A DNA stretch of 64,000 nucleotides. It comes from JALYJG01 sp033763555. Its GTDB lineage: Bacteria > Pseudomonadota > Alphaproteobacteria > UBA9219. Shown piece by piece: positions 8,733-20,842 of the stretch (positions within the stretch are counted from its first letter, which is position 1; each line of letters begins with the position of its first letter). The DNA is taken from contig JANRKK010000043.1 in NCBI GenBank assembly GCA_033763555.1, positions 1 through 64,000 of the forward strand, written 5' to 3'. The notes beneath the pieces are model-generated. The model had not been told where the DNA came from. It worked only from the letters and a program-made list of their open reading frames with translations, and searched no databases. Both the position numbers and the translations under genes were made by a program.

Positions 8733-10162
8733 GCTGGGAATTGAATCATCTGCGCGCCTTCGGGGTCGCGGGAGATTTGCAGCTTGCGGTAAAGCGTTGA
8801 GGGGCTGATTTCCAGAAGCGCGGCAGCGCGTTTCATATCCTGCTGGGCAAATTCCATGGCCTGGGTGATAGCTTCCCGCTCCACCTGCCACAACGGCTTG
8901 ACGGAGGCGGGTGTAGCCGCCTCATCGCACAGCATCAGATCATGGCGGTTGCGGTTGGCAGCGGCCATTTGATTTTCATCGGCGAAACGCTTCAAATCCT
9001 TGGGCAGCATGGCTTCGGTGACCATCGGCCCATCATTCAGCACCACCACATTGCGGATGACATTTTCAAGCTGGCGCACATTGCCCGGCCAGTCATAGCG
9101 CCGGAACAGGCTGATGATCTCGGGCGACAGGCCGATGAAATGCTTGTTTTCCTCCACGCCGAAGCGCGACAGGAAATGCCCCGCCAGCATCAGCACATCA
9201 TCCTCCCGCTCGCGCAAGGGCGGAATATCCAGCGGCACGACATGCAGGCGGTAGAATAAATCCTCGCGGAAGCGGCGTTCCTTCGTTTCCTCCAGCGGGT
9301 CGCGCGTGGTGGCTGAGATGATGCGCACATCGACAAAATCCACCTTGTTACCGCCGACCGGAAGCACTTCGCCCGTCTGCATGAAGCGCAGGAATTTCGT
9401 CTGCATCTCCAGCGGCATGTCGCAGACTTCCTCAAGGAACAGCGTGCCGCCATCGGCTTGCTTCGCCGCGCCCGGCTGATCGGACACCGCGCCGGGGAAT
9501 GCGCCCTTCACATGGCCGAAAATGGCGCTTTCCAGCAATTCATGCGGGATGGTCGCGCAATTCAGGATGATAAACGGCTTGTTGCGGCGCGGCCCTGCAT
9601 CATGAATGGTTTGCGCGGCCATTTCCTTCCCCGCGCCATTTTCGCCACGGATGAAGACACTGGCCTGGCTGGAGGCGACGGAATCGATAATACGGTAAAC
9701 CGCCTGCATGACATTCGAGCGTCCGGCGAAGTTGTGAAAACGCTCCAGCCCTGTAATACGCCGTAGCTTGCTGATTTCCGCCGCGAGCGCTTTGCGCTCC
9801 AGCGCGTTGGCGAGGGTCAGATTCAGGCGCACCGGGGGGCACGGCTTGACGACGAAATCATAGGCGCCCCTGAGCGTCGCTTGCAGCGCCATATCCATGG
9901 AATTGTCAGCCGTCATGACAATGACCGGAAGATGCGGATGATGCGCGTGTATATGGTCGAGGACTTCCAGCCCGCTGATATCGGGCAGATGCAAATCCAG
10001 TACAACGGCAGCGGGCACGCTGTGATCGACGAAACTCATTGCCTTGCGGCCCGTATCCTCGACAACGACATCATAGCCTTCGCGGCGCAAATGCTCACCG
10101 ATGGTCAGAGCCTGCGACGGCTCATCCTCAACCAGAAGGATTTTTTTATGCGTGCTGCCCAT
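8729..10162 (-). CDS. NtrC-type response regulator with atypical AAA+ motifs
   Basis: 477 residues in three parts: receiver domain (1-125, phospho-acceptor D56 in VVLDLHLP, K106), an AAA+ sigma-54 interaction domain (about 145-375), and a C-terminal Fis-type HTH ending ISPSTLYRKLQ. The AAA+ part keeps an arginine-finger region (RRFREDLFYRLHVV) and the WPGNVRQLENV signature. However, the Walker A is GENGAGKE (173-180), the sigma-54 contact loop GAFTGA reads GAFPGA (220-225), and Walker B ends LFLEE rather than LFLDE. In this family the threonine and aspartate are normally needed for sigma-54 activation, so this protein may act without sigma-54 or with altered kinetics. It lies downstream of lon; no histidine kinase is adjacent. 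Confidence 0.88.
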   Translation of the reverse strand: MGSTHKKILLVEDEPSQALTIGEHLRREGYDVVVEDTGRKAMSFVDHSVPAAVVLDLHLPDISGLEVLDHIHAHHPHLPVIVMTADNSMDMALQATLRGAYDFVVKPCPPVRLNLTLANALERKALAAEISKLRRITGLERFHNFAGRSNVMQAVYRIIDSVASSQASVFIRGENGAGKEMAAQTIHDAGPRRNKPFIILNCATIPHELLESAIFGHVKGAFPGAVSDQPGAAKQADGGTLFLEEVCDMPLEMQTKFLRFMQTGEVLPVGGNKVDFVDVRIISATTRDPLEETKERRFREDLFYRLHVVPLDIPPLREREDDVLMLAGHFLSRFGVEENKHFIGLSPEIISLFRRYDWPGNVRQLENVIRNVVVLNDGPMVTEAMLPKDLKRFADENQMAAANRNRHDLMLCDEAATPASVKPLWQVEREAITQAMEFAQQDMKRAAALLEISPSTLYRKLQISRDPEGAQMIQFPA

Positions 10163-10269
10163 GGCTGTCCGGCATAAGAAAAAGGGGCTCCTTAAGCCGA
10201 ATGTGCCGGAAAAATATTATCGCTTCCTGAATCCGCGCGGCAAAAACCTCGCAGGCGCAATACGCATGT

Positions 10270-10294
10270 ATGCAAAACACGGTTTATTTTGCAT
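10270..10294 (-). terminator. Possible stem-loop downstream of lon
   Basis: ATGCAAAA and TTTTGCAT are separated by 9 nt, 23 bp past the lon stop. No clear U-run follows on the minus strand, so it may be an mRNA-stabilising hairpin rather than an intrinsic terminator. Confidence 0.35.
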
Positions 10295-10316
10295 GAAACC
10301 GACGATGGTATGAAGC

Positions 10317-12731
10317 CTAGTGCTTCACCATGTCGCCCGAGGCTCCGCCGTCCCGCGCCTTGGATTGGGCCGCGGCCAGCTCGGCCGCTTCGTCCCATTC
10401 AATAGGCGTCAAAGGCTTGGTCAGCGCGAATTTGAGGACTTCCTCAACCGTGCCGATGAAGATGATCTTCAGGCCCTTTTTCACGTTGTCAGGAATTTCA
10501 GTCAGGTCTTTTTCGTTCTCCTTGGGAATGAGAACGGTGGTCAACCCGCCGCGTAGCGCCGCCAACAGCTTTTCCTTGAGCCCGCCAATGGGTAGAACGC
10601 GGCCGCGAAGCGTAATTTCACCCGTCATCGCCACATCCTTGCGCACCGGAATACCCGTAAGCACGGATACGATGGATGTCACCATCGCCACACCCGCGCT
10701 GGGGCCGTCCTTGGGTGTTGCGCCTTCGGGAACGTGAACGTGGATATCGCGTTTATCCAGCAGAGTCGGTTTGATACCGAACGCCACCGCGCGCGCTTTC
10801 ACATAGCTTTCGGCCGCCTGGACGGATTCGCGCATGACATCGCCCAGCTTGCCCGTGATGATGATCTTGCCTTTGCCTGGTAAAGCGACGGCTTCGATGG
10901 ACAGCAATTCGCCACCCACTTCCGTCCAGGCCAGGCCTGTCGTGACGCCCACCATATCTTCGGGCTCGACCTCACCGAAGCGGAACTTCTTCACGCCCGC
11001 GTATTTTTCAAGATTGCGGCGGGTGATGTGAATGGATTTCAGCTTCTTGACCAGAATATCCTTGATGGATTTGCGTGCCAGATTGGCGATTTCGCGCTCC
11101 ATATTACGCACGCCCGCTTCGCGGGTGTAGTAGCGGATAATATCGCGTAAGGCGTCTTCGGAAATCGAAAACTCGCCCTTCTTCAGGCCGTGTTCCTTTG
11201 TTGCCTTGGGGATAAGGTGGCGGCGGGAGATTTCGATCTTCTCGTCTTCGGTGTAGCCCGCCAGACGGATGATCTCCATACGGTCAAGCAAGGGCTGCGG
11301 CATGCGCAGCGTGTTGGCCGTGCAGACGAACATGACATCCGAAAGATCGTAGTCGACTTCCAGATAATGGTCACTGAAGCTGTTGTTCTGTTCGGGGTCC
11401 AGCACCTCAAGCAACGCCGAGGATGGATCGCCGCGCCAATCGGAGCCTAGCTTATCCACCTCGTCCAGAAGGAATAGCGGGTTCGATGATTTGGCTTTCT
11501 TCATGCCCTGAATGACCTTGCCGGGCATAGAGCCAATATAGGTACGGCGATGGCCGCGGATTTCAGCCTCATCCCGCACGCCGCCAAGCGACATACGGAC
11601 GAAGTTGCGGCCTGTGGCGTGGGCAATGGATTTACCGAGCGAGGTTTTACCGACGCCGGGCGGACCGACGAGGCACAGGATAGGCCCCTTCAGCTTACTC
11701 TGTCGCTGTTGCACGGCAAGATATTCGAGGATGCGCTCCTTGACCTTCTCTAACCCATGATGTTCGACATCGAGGATTTTTTCAGCTTTCTTGATGTCGC
11801 GGCGCGTGCGCGTGCGCTCATTCCACGGAATGCCCAGCATCCAGTCAAGATAATTGCGAACGACGGTGGCTTCCGCCGACATCGGGCTCATGGCGCGAAG
11901 CTTTTTGAGTTCGGCGAGGCATTTTTCCTTCGCCTCCTTGCTCATCTTGGTCTTGTTGATGCGGTCTTCCATCTCATCGGCTTCGCTCTTGCCGTCTTCG
12001 GTCTCGCCAAGCTCTTTTTGAATGGCCTTCATTTGCTCGTTCAGATAATAGTCGCGCTGCGTCTTCTCCATTTGCTTTTTGACGCGATTACGAATTTTCT
12101 TTTCCACCTGCAGAACGCCAATTTCGCCTTCCATGCAGCCGAAAATCTTTTCCAACCGCTCATTGACCGAAACGGTTTCCAGCAACGCCTGCTTTTCGGG
12201 AATTTTCAGCGCGAGATGCGACGCAATCGTATCCGCCAGCTTGGCCGGATCATCGATCTGATTGACTGAAACCAGAACCTCCGGCGGAATTTTCTTGTTC
12301 AGCTTAATGTACTGGTCGAACTGGCCGACCACCGCGCGCACCAACGCGCTCAACTCGCCTTGATCGCCGCCGAATTCCTCGACGGGCTCGGCGAAAGCTT
12401 GGAAGAAATCGCTATTTTCTGTGAAGCGCGAAACCCGCGCGCGATGCCCACCTTCAACCAGAACTTTCACCGTTCCGTCCGGCAACTTCAGCAGCTGCAA
12501 TACAGTGCCGACTGTGCCGAGCGTATACAGATCATCGGTTGAGGGGTCGTCCTGCGTCGCGCTTTTCTGTGTCAGCATCAGGATGTGCTTGTCATCCTGC
12601 ATGACATCTTCCAGCGCACGCACCGACCGCTCACGCCCCACAAACAGGGGAACGATCATGTGGGGAAAAACGACGATATCCCGCAGAGGTAGAACGGGAT
12701 AAAGAGCGCCGCCGGAAGATTGCAAAACCAT
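10317..12731 (-). CDS. lon: ATP-dependent protease Lon
   Basis: 804 residues, the full length of LonA: an N-terminal substrate-binding domain (LPLRDIVVFPHMIVPLFVGR at the start), a coiled-coil region around YYLNEQMKAIQKELGE, an AAA+ module with Walker A GPPGVGKTSLGK and Walker B FLLDEVDK, and a C-terminal peptidase domain with the Ser678-Lys721 dyad (PKDGPSAGVAM and GGLKEKLLAA). Lon degrades damaged and specific regulatory proteins in the cytoplasm. It is third in the clpP-clpX-lon run, all on the minus strand. A roughly 150-bp gap precedes it, so it may also have its own promoter; I could not identify a convincing heat-shock site. Confidence 0.98.
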   Translation of the reverse strand: MVLQSSGGALYPVLPLRDIVVFPHMIVPLFVGRERSVRALEDVMQDDKHILMLTQKSATQDDPSTDDLYTLGTVGTVLQLLKLPDGTVKVLVEGGHRARVSRFTENSDFFQAFAEPVEEFGGDQGELSALVRAVVGQFDQYIKLNKKIPPEVLVSVNQIDDPAKLADTIASHLALKIPEKQALLETVSVNERLEKIFGCMEGEIGVLQVEKKIRNRVKKQMEKTQRDYYLNEQMKAIQKELGETEDGKSEADEMEDRINKTKMSKEAKEKCLAELKKLRAMSPMSAEATVVRNYLDWMLGIPWNERTRTRRDIKKAEKILDVEHHGLEKVKERILEYLAVQQRQSKLKGPILCLVGPPGVGKTSLGKSIAHATGRNFVRMSLGGVRDEAEIRGHRRTYIGSMPGKVIQGMKKAKSSNPLFLLDEVDKLGSDWRGDPSSALLEVLDPEQNNSFSDHYLEVDYDLSDVMFVCTANTLRMPQPLLDRMEIIRLAGYTEDEKIEISRRHLIPKATKEHGLKKGEFSISEDALRDIIRYYTREAGVRNMEREIANLARKSIKDILVKKLKSIHITRRNLEKYAGVKKFRFGEVEPEDMVGVTTGLAWTEVGGELLSIEAVALPGKGKIIITGKLGDVMRESVQAAESYVKARAVAFGIKPTLLDKRDIHVHVPEGATPKDGPSAGVAMVTSIVSVLTGIPVRKDVAMTGEITLRGRVLPIGGLKEKLLAALRGGLTTVLIPKENEKDLTEIPDNVKKGLKIIFIGTVEEVLKFALTKPLTPIEWDEAAELAAAQSKARDGGASGDMVKH

Positions 12732-12882
12732 GAAAATCCTTTGATCGGTATTTACGCGGGAAAACGGGTGATTCGCTACCTGTGCCTAAAACTTTAGGTC
12801 CAGATAGTTAACAGATTGGTAGTTTCCTGTCGATTTTCAATAGGGGAAAGAAACACCGGAATATGAGACGTTTCCTAGCGTT

Positions 12883-14148
12883 TTAAGCCTTGGCGCCCGC
12901 GGCTTCCCGTTTATCCCCATGTACCTGGATGGGCTTGGCCTTGCCATCGACCACATCGCGGTTCACCACGACTTTTTCGATGCCCTGCGTGCCGGGAAGA
13001 TCGAACATGGAGTCGAGCAGCACGCTTTCCATAATAGAACGCAGACCGCGCGCGCCTGTCTTCCGGGCGATGGCCTTTTGCGCGATAGCGCTGAGCGCAT
13101 CGTCGGTAACATCGAGATTAACGTCTTCCATCTCAAACAGCCGCTGGAACTGCTTCACAATAGCGTTCTTGGGCCGCGTGAGAATATCGATCAATGCAGC
13201 TTCATCAAGGTCGGACAGTGTCGCAACGACAGGTAAGCGGCCGACAAATTCGGGGATGAGGCCAAACTTCAACAAATCTTCCGGCTCGACCTCACGCAGA
13301 ACCTCACCCGTACGCCGTTCATCGGGGCCGCGCACATCGGCGCCGAAGCCCATCGAGCTACCACGGCCGCGCGCCGAGATAATTTTTTCCAATCCGGCGA
13401 ACGCGCCGCCGCAGATGAAAAGAATGTTGGTCGTATCGACTTGCAGGAATTCCTGCTGCGGATGCTTGCGGCCGCCCTGTGGGGGAACCGAAGCGACGGT
13501 GCCTTCCATGATCTTGAGCAGCGCTTGCTGCACGCCTTCGCCCGAAACGTCGCGGGTGATGGAGGGATTGTCGGATTTGCGGCTGATCTTGTCGATTTCG
13601 TCGATATAGACGATGCCGCGCTGCGCACGTTCGACGTTGTAATCGGCAGCCTGCAACAGCTTGAGGATGATATTCTCGACGTCTTCACCGACATAACCCG
13701 CTTCGGTGAGGGTCGTCGCATCGGCCATGGTGAAAGGCACGTCGATGATACGCGCCAGCGTCTGGGCCAGCAGCGTCTTGCCACAGCCCGTAGGGCCCAC
13801 CAGAAGAATGTTCGATTTCGCTAATTCGACATCCGAATTGCGCGCGCCATGCGCAAGACGCTTATAGTGGTTGTGAACGGCGACGGAAAGGACACGCTTC
13901 GCATGTTCCTGCCCGATGACGTAGTCGTCGAGCACAACCATGATATCCTTGGGAGTCGGAACGCCGTCCTTGGTTTTGACAAGCGTTGTCTTGCTCTCTT
14001 CACGGATGATGTCCATGCAGAGTTCGACGCACTCGTCACAAATGAAAACCGTGGGACCAGCGATCAACTTGCGCACTTCATGCTGGCTTTTGCCGCAGAA
14101 GGAGCAGTAAAGCGTGTTCTTTGAATCGCTGGAGGTGGACTTGCTCAT
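12883..14148 (-). CDS. clpX: ClpXP protease ATP-binding subunit ClpX
   Basis: 421 residues. The N-terminal zinc domain has Cys15, Cys18, Cys37 and Cys40 (CSFCGK...FICDEC). The AAA+ domain has Walker A GPTGCGKT, Walker [10 protein letters not shown], a sensor region and the RLPVVATL C-terminal helical part. The pore loop is the usual GYVG, and a ClpP-docking IGF-type loop is expected at the [22 protein letters not shown] segment, although I did not find it clearly. ClpX unfolds tagged proteins, including tmRNA-tagged ones, and feeds them to ClpP; the matching tmRNA gene is at 26.7 kb. It follows clpP with a short hairpin terminator between them. Confidence 0.98.
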   Translation of the reverse strand: MSKSTSSDSKNTLYCSFCGKSQHEVRKLIAGPTVFICDECVELCMDIIREESKTTLVKTKDGVPTPKDIMVVLDDYVIGQEHAKRVLSVAVHNHYKRLAHGARNSDVELAKSNILLVGPTGCGKTLLAQTLARIIDVPFTMADATTLTEAGYVGEDVENIILKLLQAADYNVERAQRGIVYIDEIDKISRKSDNPSITRDVSGEGVQQALLKIMEGTVASVPPQGGRKHPQQEFLQVDTTNILFICGGAFAGLEKIISARGRGSSMGFGADVRGPDERRTGEVLREVEPEDLLKFGLIPEFVGRLPVVATLSDLDEAALIDILTRPKNAIVKQFQRLFEMEDVNLDVTDDALSAIAQKAIARKTGARGLRSIMESVLLDSMFDLPGTQGIEKVVVNRDVVDGKAKPIQVHGDKREAAGAKA

Positions 14149-14234
14149 CGTTTTTCTTTCACCCTGTTAACATCAAGCCTAGGACAATTTTAGTTACTGG
14201 ATGATTAACCCCTCGAATGGGGCTAATGCATGGC

Positions 14235-14254
14235 AAAAACAGGCTTTTCGCCTG
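14235..14254 (-). terminator. Intrinsic terminator between clpP and clpX
   Basis: Read on the minus strand, CAGGC-GAAAA-GCCTG is followed by TTTTT, 30 bp past the clpP stop. The stem is only 5 bp, so it probably attenuates rather than abolishes read-through into clpX. Confidence 0.5.
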
Positions 14255-14283
14255 GTTTCTACGGAACGGCCTCTAACCCTCGG

Positions 14284-14934
14284 TTAGGCGGCCTTCTTTT
14301 CCGATTCCGCGCCGCCGGGCCGCTTGGTCACGACCTCGTCGATCAAACCAAAGGTCTTCGCTTCTTCGGCGGACATAAAATAGTCGCGTTCCACGGCCGT
14401 GGCGATCTTGTCCAGCGACTGGCCTGTATGTTTCACATACATTTCGTTCAGGCGCTGACGCAGTTTCAGGATTTCACGGGCCTGAATTTCGATATCCGTC
14501 GCCTGGCCCTGCGCGCCGCCGGAAGGCTGATGGATCATGATGCGGCTGTTCGGCAGGGAGAAGCGCTTGCCCTTGGTGCCTGCGCACAGTAACAGCGAAC
14601 CCATCGAGGCTGCCTGACCGATGCAGACTGTCGAAACCGGGGAGCGAATATATTGCATCGTATCATAGATGGCGAGGCCGGATGTCACAACACCGCCGGG
14701 CGAGTTGATATAGAAGGAAATCTCCTTGCTCGGGTTCTCGGATTCCAGAAACAGCAGCTGAGCACAAACCAGGCTGGAGATATGATCATCCACCGGGCCA
14801 ACCATGAAAATGATACGTTCTTTCAGGAGGCGGGAATAAATGTCGAAAGACCGCTCGCCGCGCGCCGTCTGCTCAATGACGATAGGCACCAAAGCGCTGA
14901 GCGTTTCGTAGGGGTCGCGTTCGGGCATGGACAT
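14284..14934 (-). CDS. clpP: ATP-dependent Clp protease proteolytic subunit
   Basis: 216 residues, the standard size of the ClpP serine peptidase that forms a double heptameric barrel. The catalytic triad is visible: Ser110 in GQAASMGS, His135 in MIHQPSGG and Asp184 in VERDYFMS. The oxyanion segment [10 protein letters not shown] is intact. It is the first gene of the minus-strand clpP-clpX-lon-regulator run. The start [10 protein letters not shown] agrees with the family's short processed N-terminal peptide. It diverges from sucB across about 175 bp. Confidence 0.98.
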   Translation of the reverse strand: MSMPERDPYETLSALVPIVIEQTARGERSFDIYSRLLKERIIFMVGPVDDHISSLVCAQLLFLESENPSKEISFYINSPGGVVTSGLAIYDTMQYIRSPVSTVCIGQAASMGSLLLCAGTKGKRFSLPNSRIMIHQPSGGAQGQATDIEIQAREILKLRQRLNEMYVKHTGQSLDKIATAVERDYFMSAEEAKTFGLIDEVVTKRPGGAESEKKAA

Positions 14935-15111
14935 CGGAGAAACTCCTGTTGAGGGTCTGATACTTATAAGTTAGCGCATCAGGCGCAGATGGCAAGGGGT
15001 AGGCTCCCGGCCAGTTACGGCAAATGCTACCAAGGGACTTTAATTCACAAGCGATTCAGGCTATTAAGGAGTCCGGTTTTTTCTTTGTTCGTTCCTGCCG
15101 CGAGGAGCCTC

Positions 15112-16329
15112 ATGGCCACGCAAATCATTGTTCCGCCGATGGGCGAGTCCGTTTCGGAAGCGACTGTCGCCAAATGGCTCAAGAAAGTCGGCGATGCCGT
15201 GCGCATGGATGAGCCCTTGGTGGAGTTGGAAACCGATAAGGTGACGCTGGAAGTCAATGCCGCGGCAGCGGGAACGATCAGCGAAATCAAGGTTCCGCAA
15301 GGCGGCAATGTCGGTGTCGGCGCCGTGCTTGGCGTTATTCAGGAAGGCGGAGCCGCCGTTTCATCGCCGTCCGCCAGTGCGACGACAGCCGCCCCGGCCC
15401 AGCCTCCACGCCAGCCCGCTGCCAATGCAGCCCCGCAAAATGTTACCGTCATGCCAGCTGCCCGCAAAGCTGCCGAAGATCGCGGCATCAATCCCTATGA
15501 CGTCCCCGGCAGTGGCAAAGGCGGTCGCGTAACCAAGGAAGATGTTATGAACCAGCCGACAGCGCCTGCGCCACGTTCTGCACCTGCGGCCAAAGCGCCA
15601 GCCCAGCCCGCAGGCCCGCGTCAGCGCGGTGGCGAGGAAGAGCGCGTGCGCATGACCCGCCTGCGCCAAAAAATCGCCGAACGCCTCAAAGAAGCGCAGA
15701 ACACCGCCGCAATGCTCACGACGTTCAATGAGATCGATATGAGCCATGTGATGGCGCTGCGCAACCAACACAAGGAATCCTTCGAGAAGAAATACGGCGC
15801 GAAGCTTGGCTTCATGTCCTTCTTCGTCAAAGCTTGCGTTCTGGCGCTCAAGGAAATTCCCAGCGTCAATGCCGAGATTGAAGGCGAAGACCTCGTCTAC
15901 AAGAATTACTACGATATCGGCGTCGCCGTCGGCACGCCGCAAGGTCTTGTCGTTCCCGTCGTACGCAATGCCGATCAGTTGAACTTCGCCGAGATCGAAA
16001 AATCCATCAGCGATCTGGGCCGCCGCGCCAAGGATGGCAAGCTGTCAATCGCTGACCTGACGGGTGGCACTTTCACAATCACCAATGGCGGCATCTATGG
16101 CTCGCTGATGTCAACGCCAATCTTGAACCCGCCGCAATCGGGTATTCTTGGCATGCACGCCATCAAGGAACGCCCCATTGCCGTAAACGGCAAAATCGAG
16201 ATCCGCCCGATGATGTATGTCGCGCTCAGCTATGACCACCGCATTATCGACGGGCGCGAGGCCGTAACCTTCCTTGTCCGCGTCAAGGAATGCATCGAGG
16301 ATCCGGAACGGCTCCTGCTTGGTGTGTAA
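15112..16329 (+). CDS. sucB: Dihydrolipoyllysine succinyltransferase (2-oxoglutarate dehydrogenase E2)
   Basis: 405 residues. Order: lipoyl domain with the lipoylated Lys43 in ETDKVTLEV, an Ala/Pro-rich linker, a peripheral subunit-binding domain ([20 protein letters not shown]), a second linker, and a catalytic domain with His376 and Asp380 in [12 protein letters not shown]. The start at 15112 is set by a strong GAGGAG 5 bases before it; the frame continues upstream without coding character. The enzyme transfers succinyl groups to CoA in the TCA cycle. Unusually for alphaproteobacteria, neither sucA nor lpd flanks it here; it stands alone between clpP and an orphan gene. Confidence 0.96.
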   Translation: MATQIIVPPMGESVSEATVAKWLKKVGDAVRMDEPLVELETDKVTLEVNAAAAGTISEIKVPQGGNVGVGAVLGVIQEGGAAVSSPSASATTAAPAQPPRQPAANAAPQNVTVMPAARKAAEDRGINPYDVPGSGKGGRVTKEDVMNQPTAPAPRSAPAAKAPAQPAGPRQRGGEEERVRMTRLRQKIAERLKEAQNTAAMLTTFNEIDMSHVMALRNQHKESFEKKYGAKLGFMSFFVKACVLALKEIPSVNAEIEGEDLVYKNYYDIGVAVGTPQGLVVPVVRNADQLNFAEIEKSISDLGRRAKDGKLSIADLTGGTFTITNGGIYGSLMSTPILNPPQSGILGMHAIKERPIAVNGKIEIRPMMYVALSYDHRIIDGREAVTFLVRVKECIEDPERLLLGV

Positions 16330-16368
16330 ACCAACCCCCCAAAGAAATCATTGATTATCAGCCAGTTA

Positions 16369-16391
16369 GACTTTGGGCATGACCCAAAGTC
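16369..16391 (+). terminator. Stem-loop after sucB
   Basis: GACTTTGGG and CCCAAAGTC flank a 5-nt loop (the stem extends to 10 bp by one more A-T pair). A T-rich but interrupted tract follows. A likely terminator or 3'-end hairpin for sucB. Confidence 0.5.
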
Positions 16392-16543
16392 TTAACCTTG
16401 TTTTCACCTGCCTTTAAGCACACCGGGTGGACAATAGACCCATACAAGTGCCCGAAAGGGCAGGACATTTTTTGGATTGATATTGATGGTGCAGGATGCG
16501 CCCACGATGGTGCGCAGGCTGTCGCCATCGGAGTATTTTTAAG

Positions 16544-17506
16544 ATGGCGATTGCGAGCCTTTCCTTTTCCGCCGCCCTGCCGACCTATACCAGCATCGGC
16601 AGCGCAGGCACTATTTTTGCCGGAAACAGTCTGGCGGCAACCGGAGCGGTGGCCGTCAACACGAACGGCGCTTCCGCCTCGTCCGGCCAAGCGACCATCC
16701 TGACATCTTCATTGAAAAGTGGCGGCCTATCCTTCCTGCCGCAAAGCGCATCCACAGTTGGTAATTTGCTGACGGTCATTTACGGGCTTTCGCCGAACGC
16801 GTCGCCCAGCGACATCTTTCGAGCCAGCGACCAGGCCAGGGCATTGGCGGGCGGCCTTTACGGCACAGGCATCAACATCACGCCCGGCACCGTAGCCGTA
16901 AATGGCAATTCGGCCACCACCAGCTATCGCCTGTCAATCAATGGCCCGGTGGATGGCGTCGGCGGCACGATCAATCTGCAGGACGGCCTATCTTTCAGCG
17001 AAAGCGCAGATGGCAGTCGCCTGTCTCTGGAAAGCATTTCAACCGTCGGCAACGATCTGCGCATTACATACAGATTATCGGACGCGCCGGAGAGAATCGC
17101 CGCAACCACAACCACGCGCACGACAGACACAAGCAATCCGTCTTCCGACAGGCTCGGTGCCGAGTTTGCCAGCAGCGGCATCACCACGCTGGGCGATTTA
17201 TTGGCGGCAGCGGCCGGATTTTCCTCGGCCAACAGCCTCACGGGAGCCCTGCAATCCCGCTTCACCAGCGTGCCGCATCCCACAGCCGCGCTGGCCTCGG
17301 CGCTCGGCCCGAGCCCCAGTTCGGCTTTTCAGATCGGGGATTTCCTCAATATCGGCGGAAGCGCGCCAAGCTTAAACAGCGATCTGTTCACATCATCGGC
17401 CAATGACAGTGTCAGTTCAGGCAATACGCTGACGGGTATTTACACATCCGTCGCCAGCCTCGGCACATCCACCATCCGTGGCGCAGGCCTCAACGTCGTC
17501 GCTTAA
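16544..17506 (+). CDS. Ser/Thr/Gly/Ala-rich orphan protein, possibly surface or secreted
   Basis: 320 residues, not recognised. The start at 16544 has CGGAG 10 nt upstream; a longer frame from 16496 lacks a ribosome site. It is very rich in Ser, Ala, Thr and Gly, contains only one lysine and no cysteine or tryptophan, and has an internal imperfect repeat (STVGNLLTVIYGLSPN and STVGNDLRITYRLSDA, about 110 residues apart). That composition resembles exported fibrous or flagellar-type proteins, but there is no classical signal peptide. A GNC-type hairpin (TGCCC-GAAA-GGGCA, 16448-16461) lies in its leader. It converges with atpC. Function unknown. Confidence 0.6.
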   Translation: MAIASLSFSAALPTYTSIGSAGTIFAGNSLAATGAVAVNTNGASASSGQATILTSSLKSGGLSFLPQSASTVGNLLTVIYGLSPNASPSDIFRASDQARALAGGLYGTGINITPGTVAVNGNSATTSYRLSINGPVDGVGGTINLQDGLSFSESADGSRLSLESISTVGNDLRITYRLSDAPERIAATTTTRTTDTSNPSSDRLGAEFASSGITTLGDLLAAAAGFSSANSLTGALQSRFTSVPHPTAALASALGPSPSSAFQIGDFLNIGGSAPSLNSDLFTSSANDSVSSGNTLTGIYTSVASLGTSTIRGAGLNVVA

Positions 17507-17518
17507 ACCACCTGTGAA

Positions 17519-17926
17519 TTATTGAATGGCCTGCATCTTGGCCTTGGCAATAGCCAGTTTGGCTTGCAGGCTGGCGCGTTCACCATCGGTTTTGGCAAGC
17601 GCGATATCTTCCACCAGATTGGCCGCCTGCTCTTCCAGTTCCGTACGATTCAGCTCAGCAACCGGAACAGCATCTTCGGCCAAGACCGTGCAACGCTCGT
17701 TGGTTACTTCGGCAAAACCACCTGCCACGAAAATCCGATCGGAAGCGGCGGAGCCTTCCTGCTCAAACACTTCGATGATACCCGGACGTACGCTGGCGAT
17801 CAGCGGCGCATGGCCTGCCAGAACGCCAAAGTCCCCTTCCCCGCCCGGCACGGTCACAAGCGCCACTTGCTTATTCACCAGCAAGGCTTCGGGTGAAACG
17901 AGTTCAAATTGAAAGGATGCGGCCAT
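17519..17926 (-). CDS. atpC: ATP synthase F1 epsilon subunit
   Basis: 135 residues. The beta-sandwich domain begins FQFELVSPEALLVNKQVALVTVPGGEGDFGVLAGHAPLI (positions 5-43 or so), which is the family signature, and is followed by two C-terminal helices (LNRTELEEQAANLVEDIALAK onward). Epsilon couples F1 to the c-ring and inhibits ATP hydrolysis. Normally atpC follows atpD directly; here a hydrolase gene separates them, with a gap of 53 bp between hydrolase and atpC. It is the last gene of the atp cluster. Confidence 0.96.
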   Translation of the reverse strand: MAASFQFELVSPEALLVNKQVALVTVPGGEGDFGVLAGHAPLIASVRPGIIEVFEQEGSAASDRIFVAGGFAEVTNERCTVLAEDAVPVAELNRTELEEQAANLVEDIALAKTDGERASLQAKLAIAKAKMQAIQ

Positions 17927-17979
17927 GATTATTGCTCCTGAAATGTTTGCTTAGCCGATACAGCCGTTAAAGCCAATCC

Positions 17980-20824
<2,845 letters not shown>

Positions 20825-20842
20825 ATTTTGTGTTCTCTCAGG

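Noticed and set aside
12732..12882. A sigma-32 promoter before lon
   Set aside because: A CCCCTATT sequence resembles a heat-shock -10 box, but no suitable -35 box stands at the right distance.
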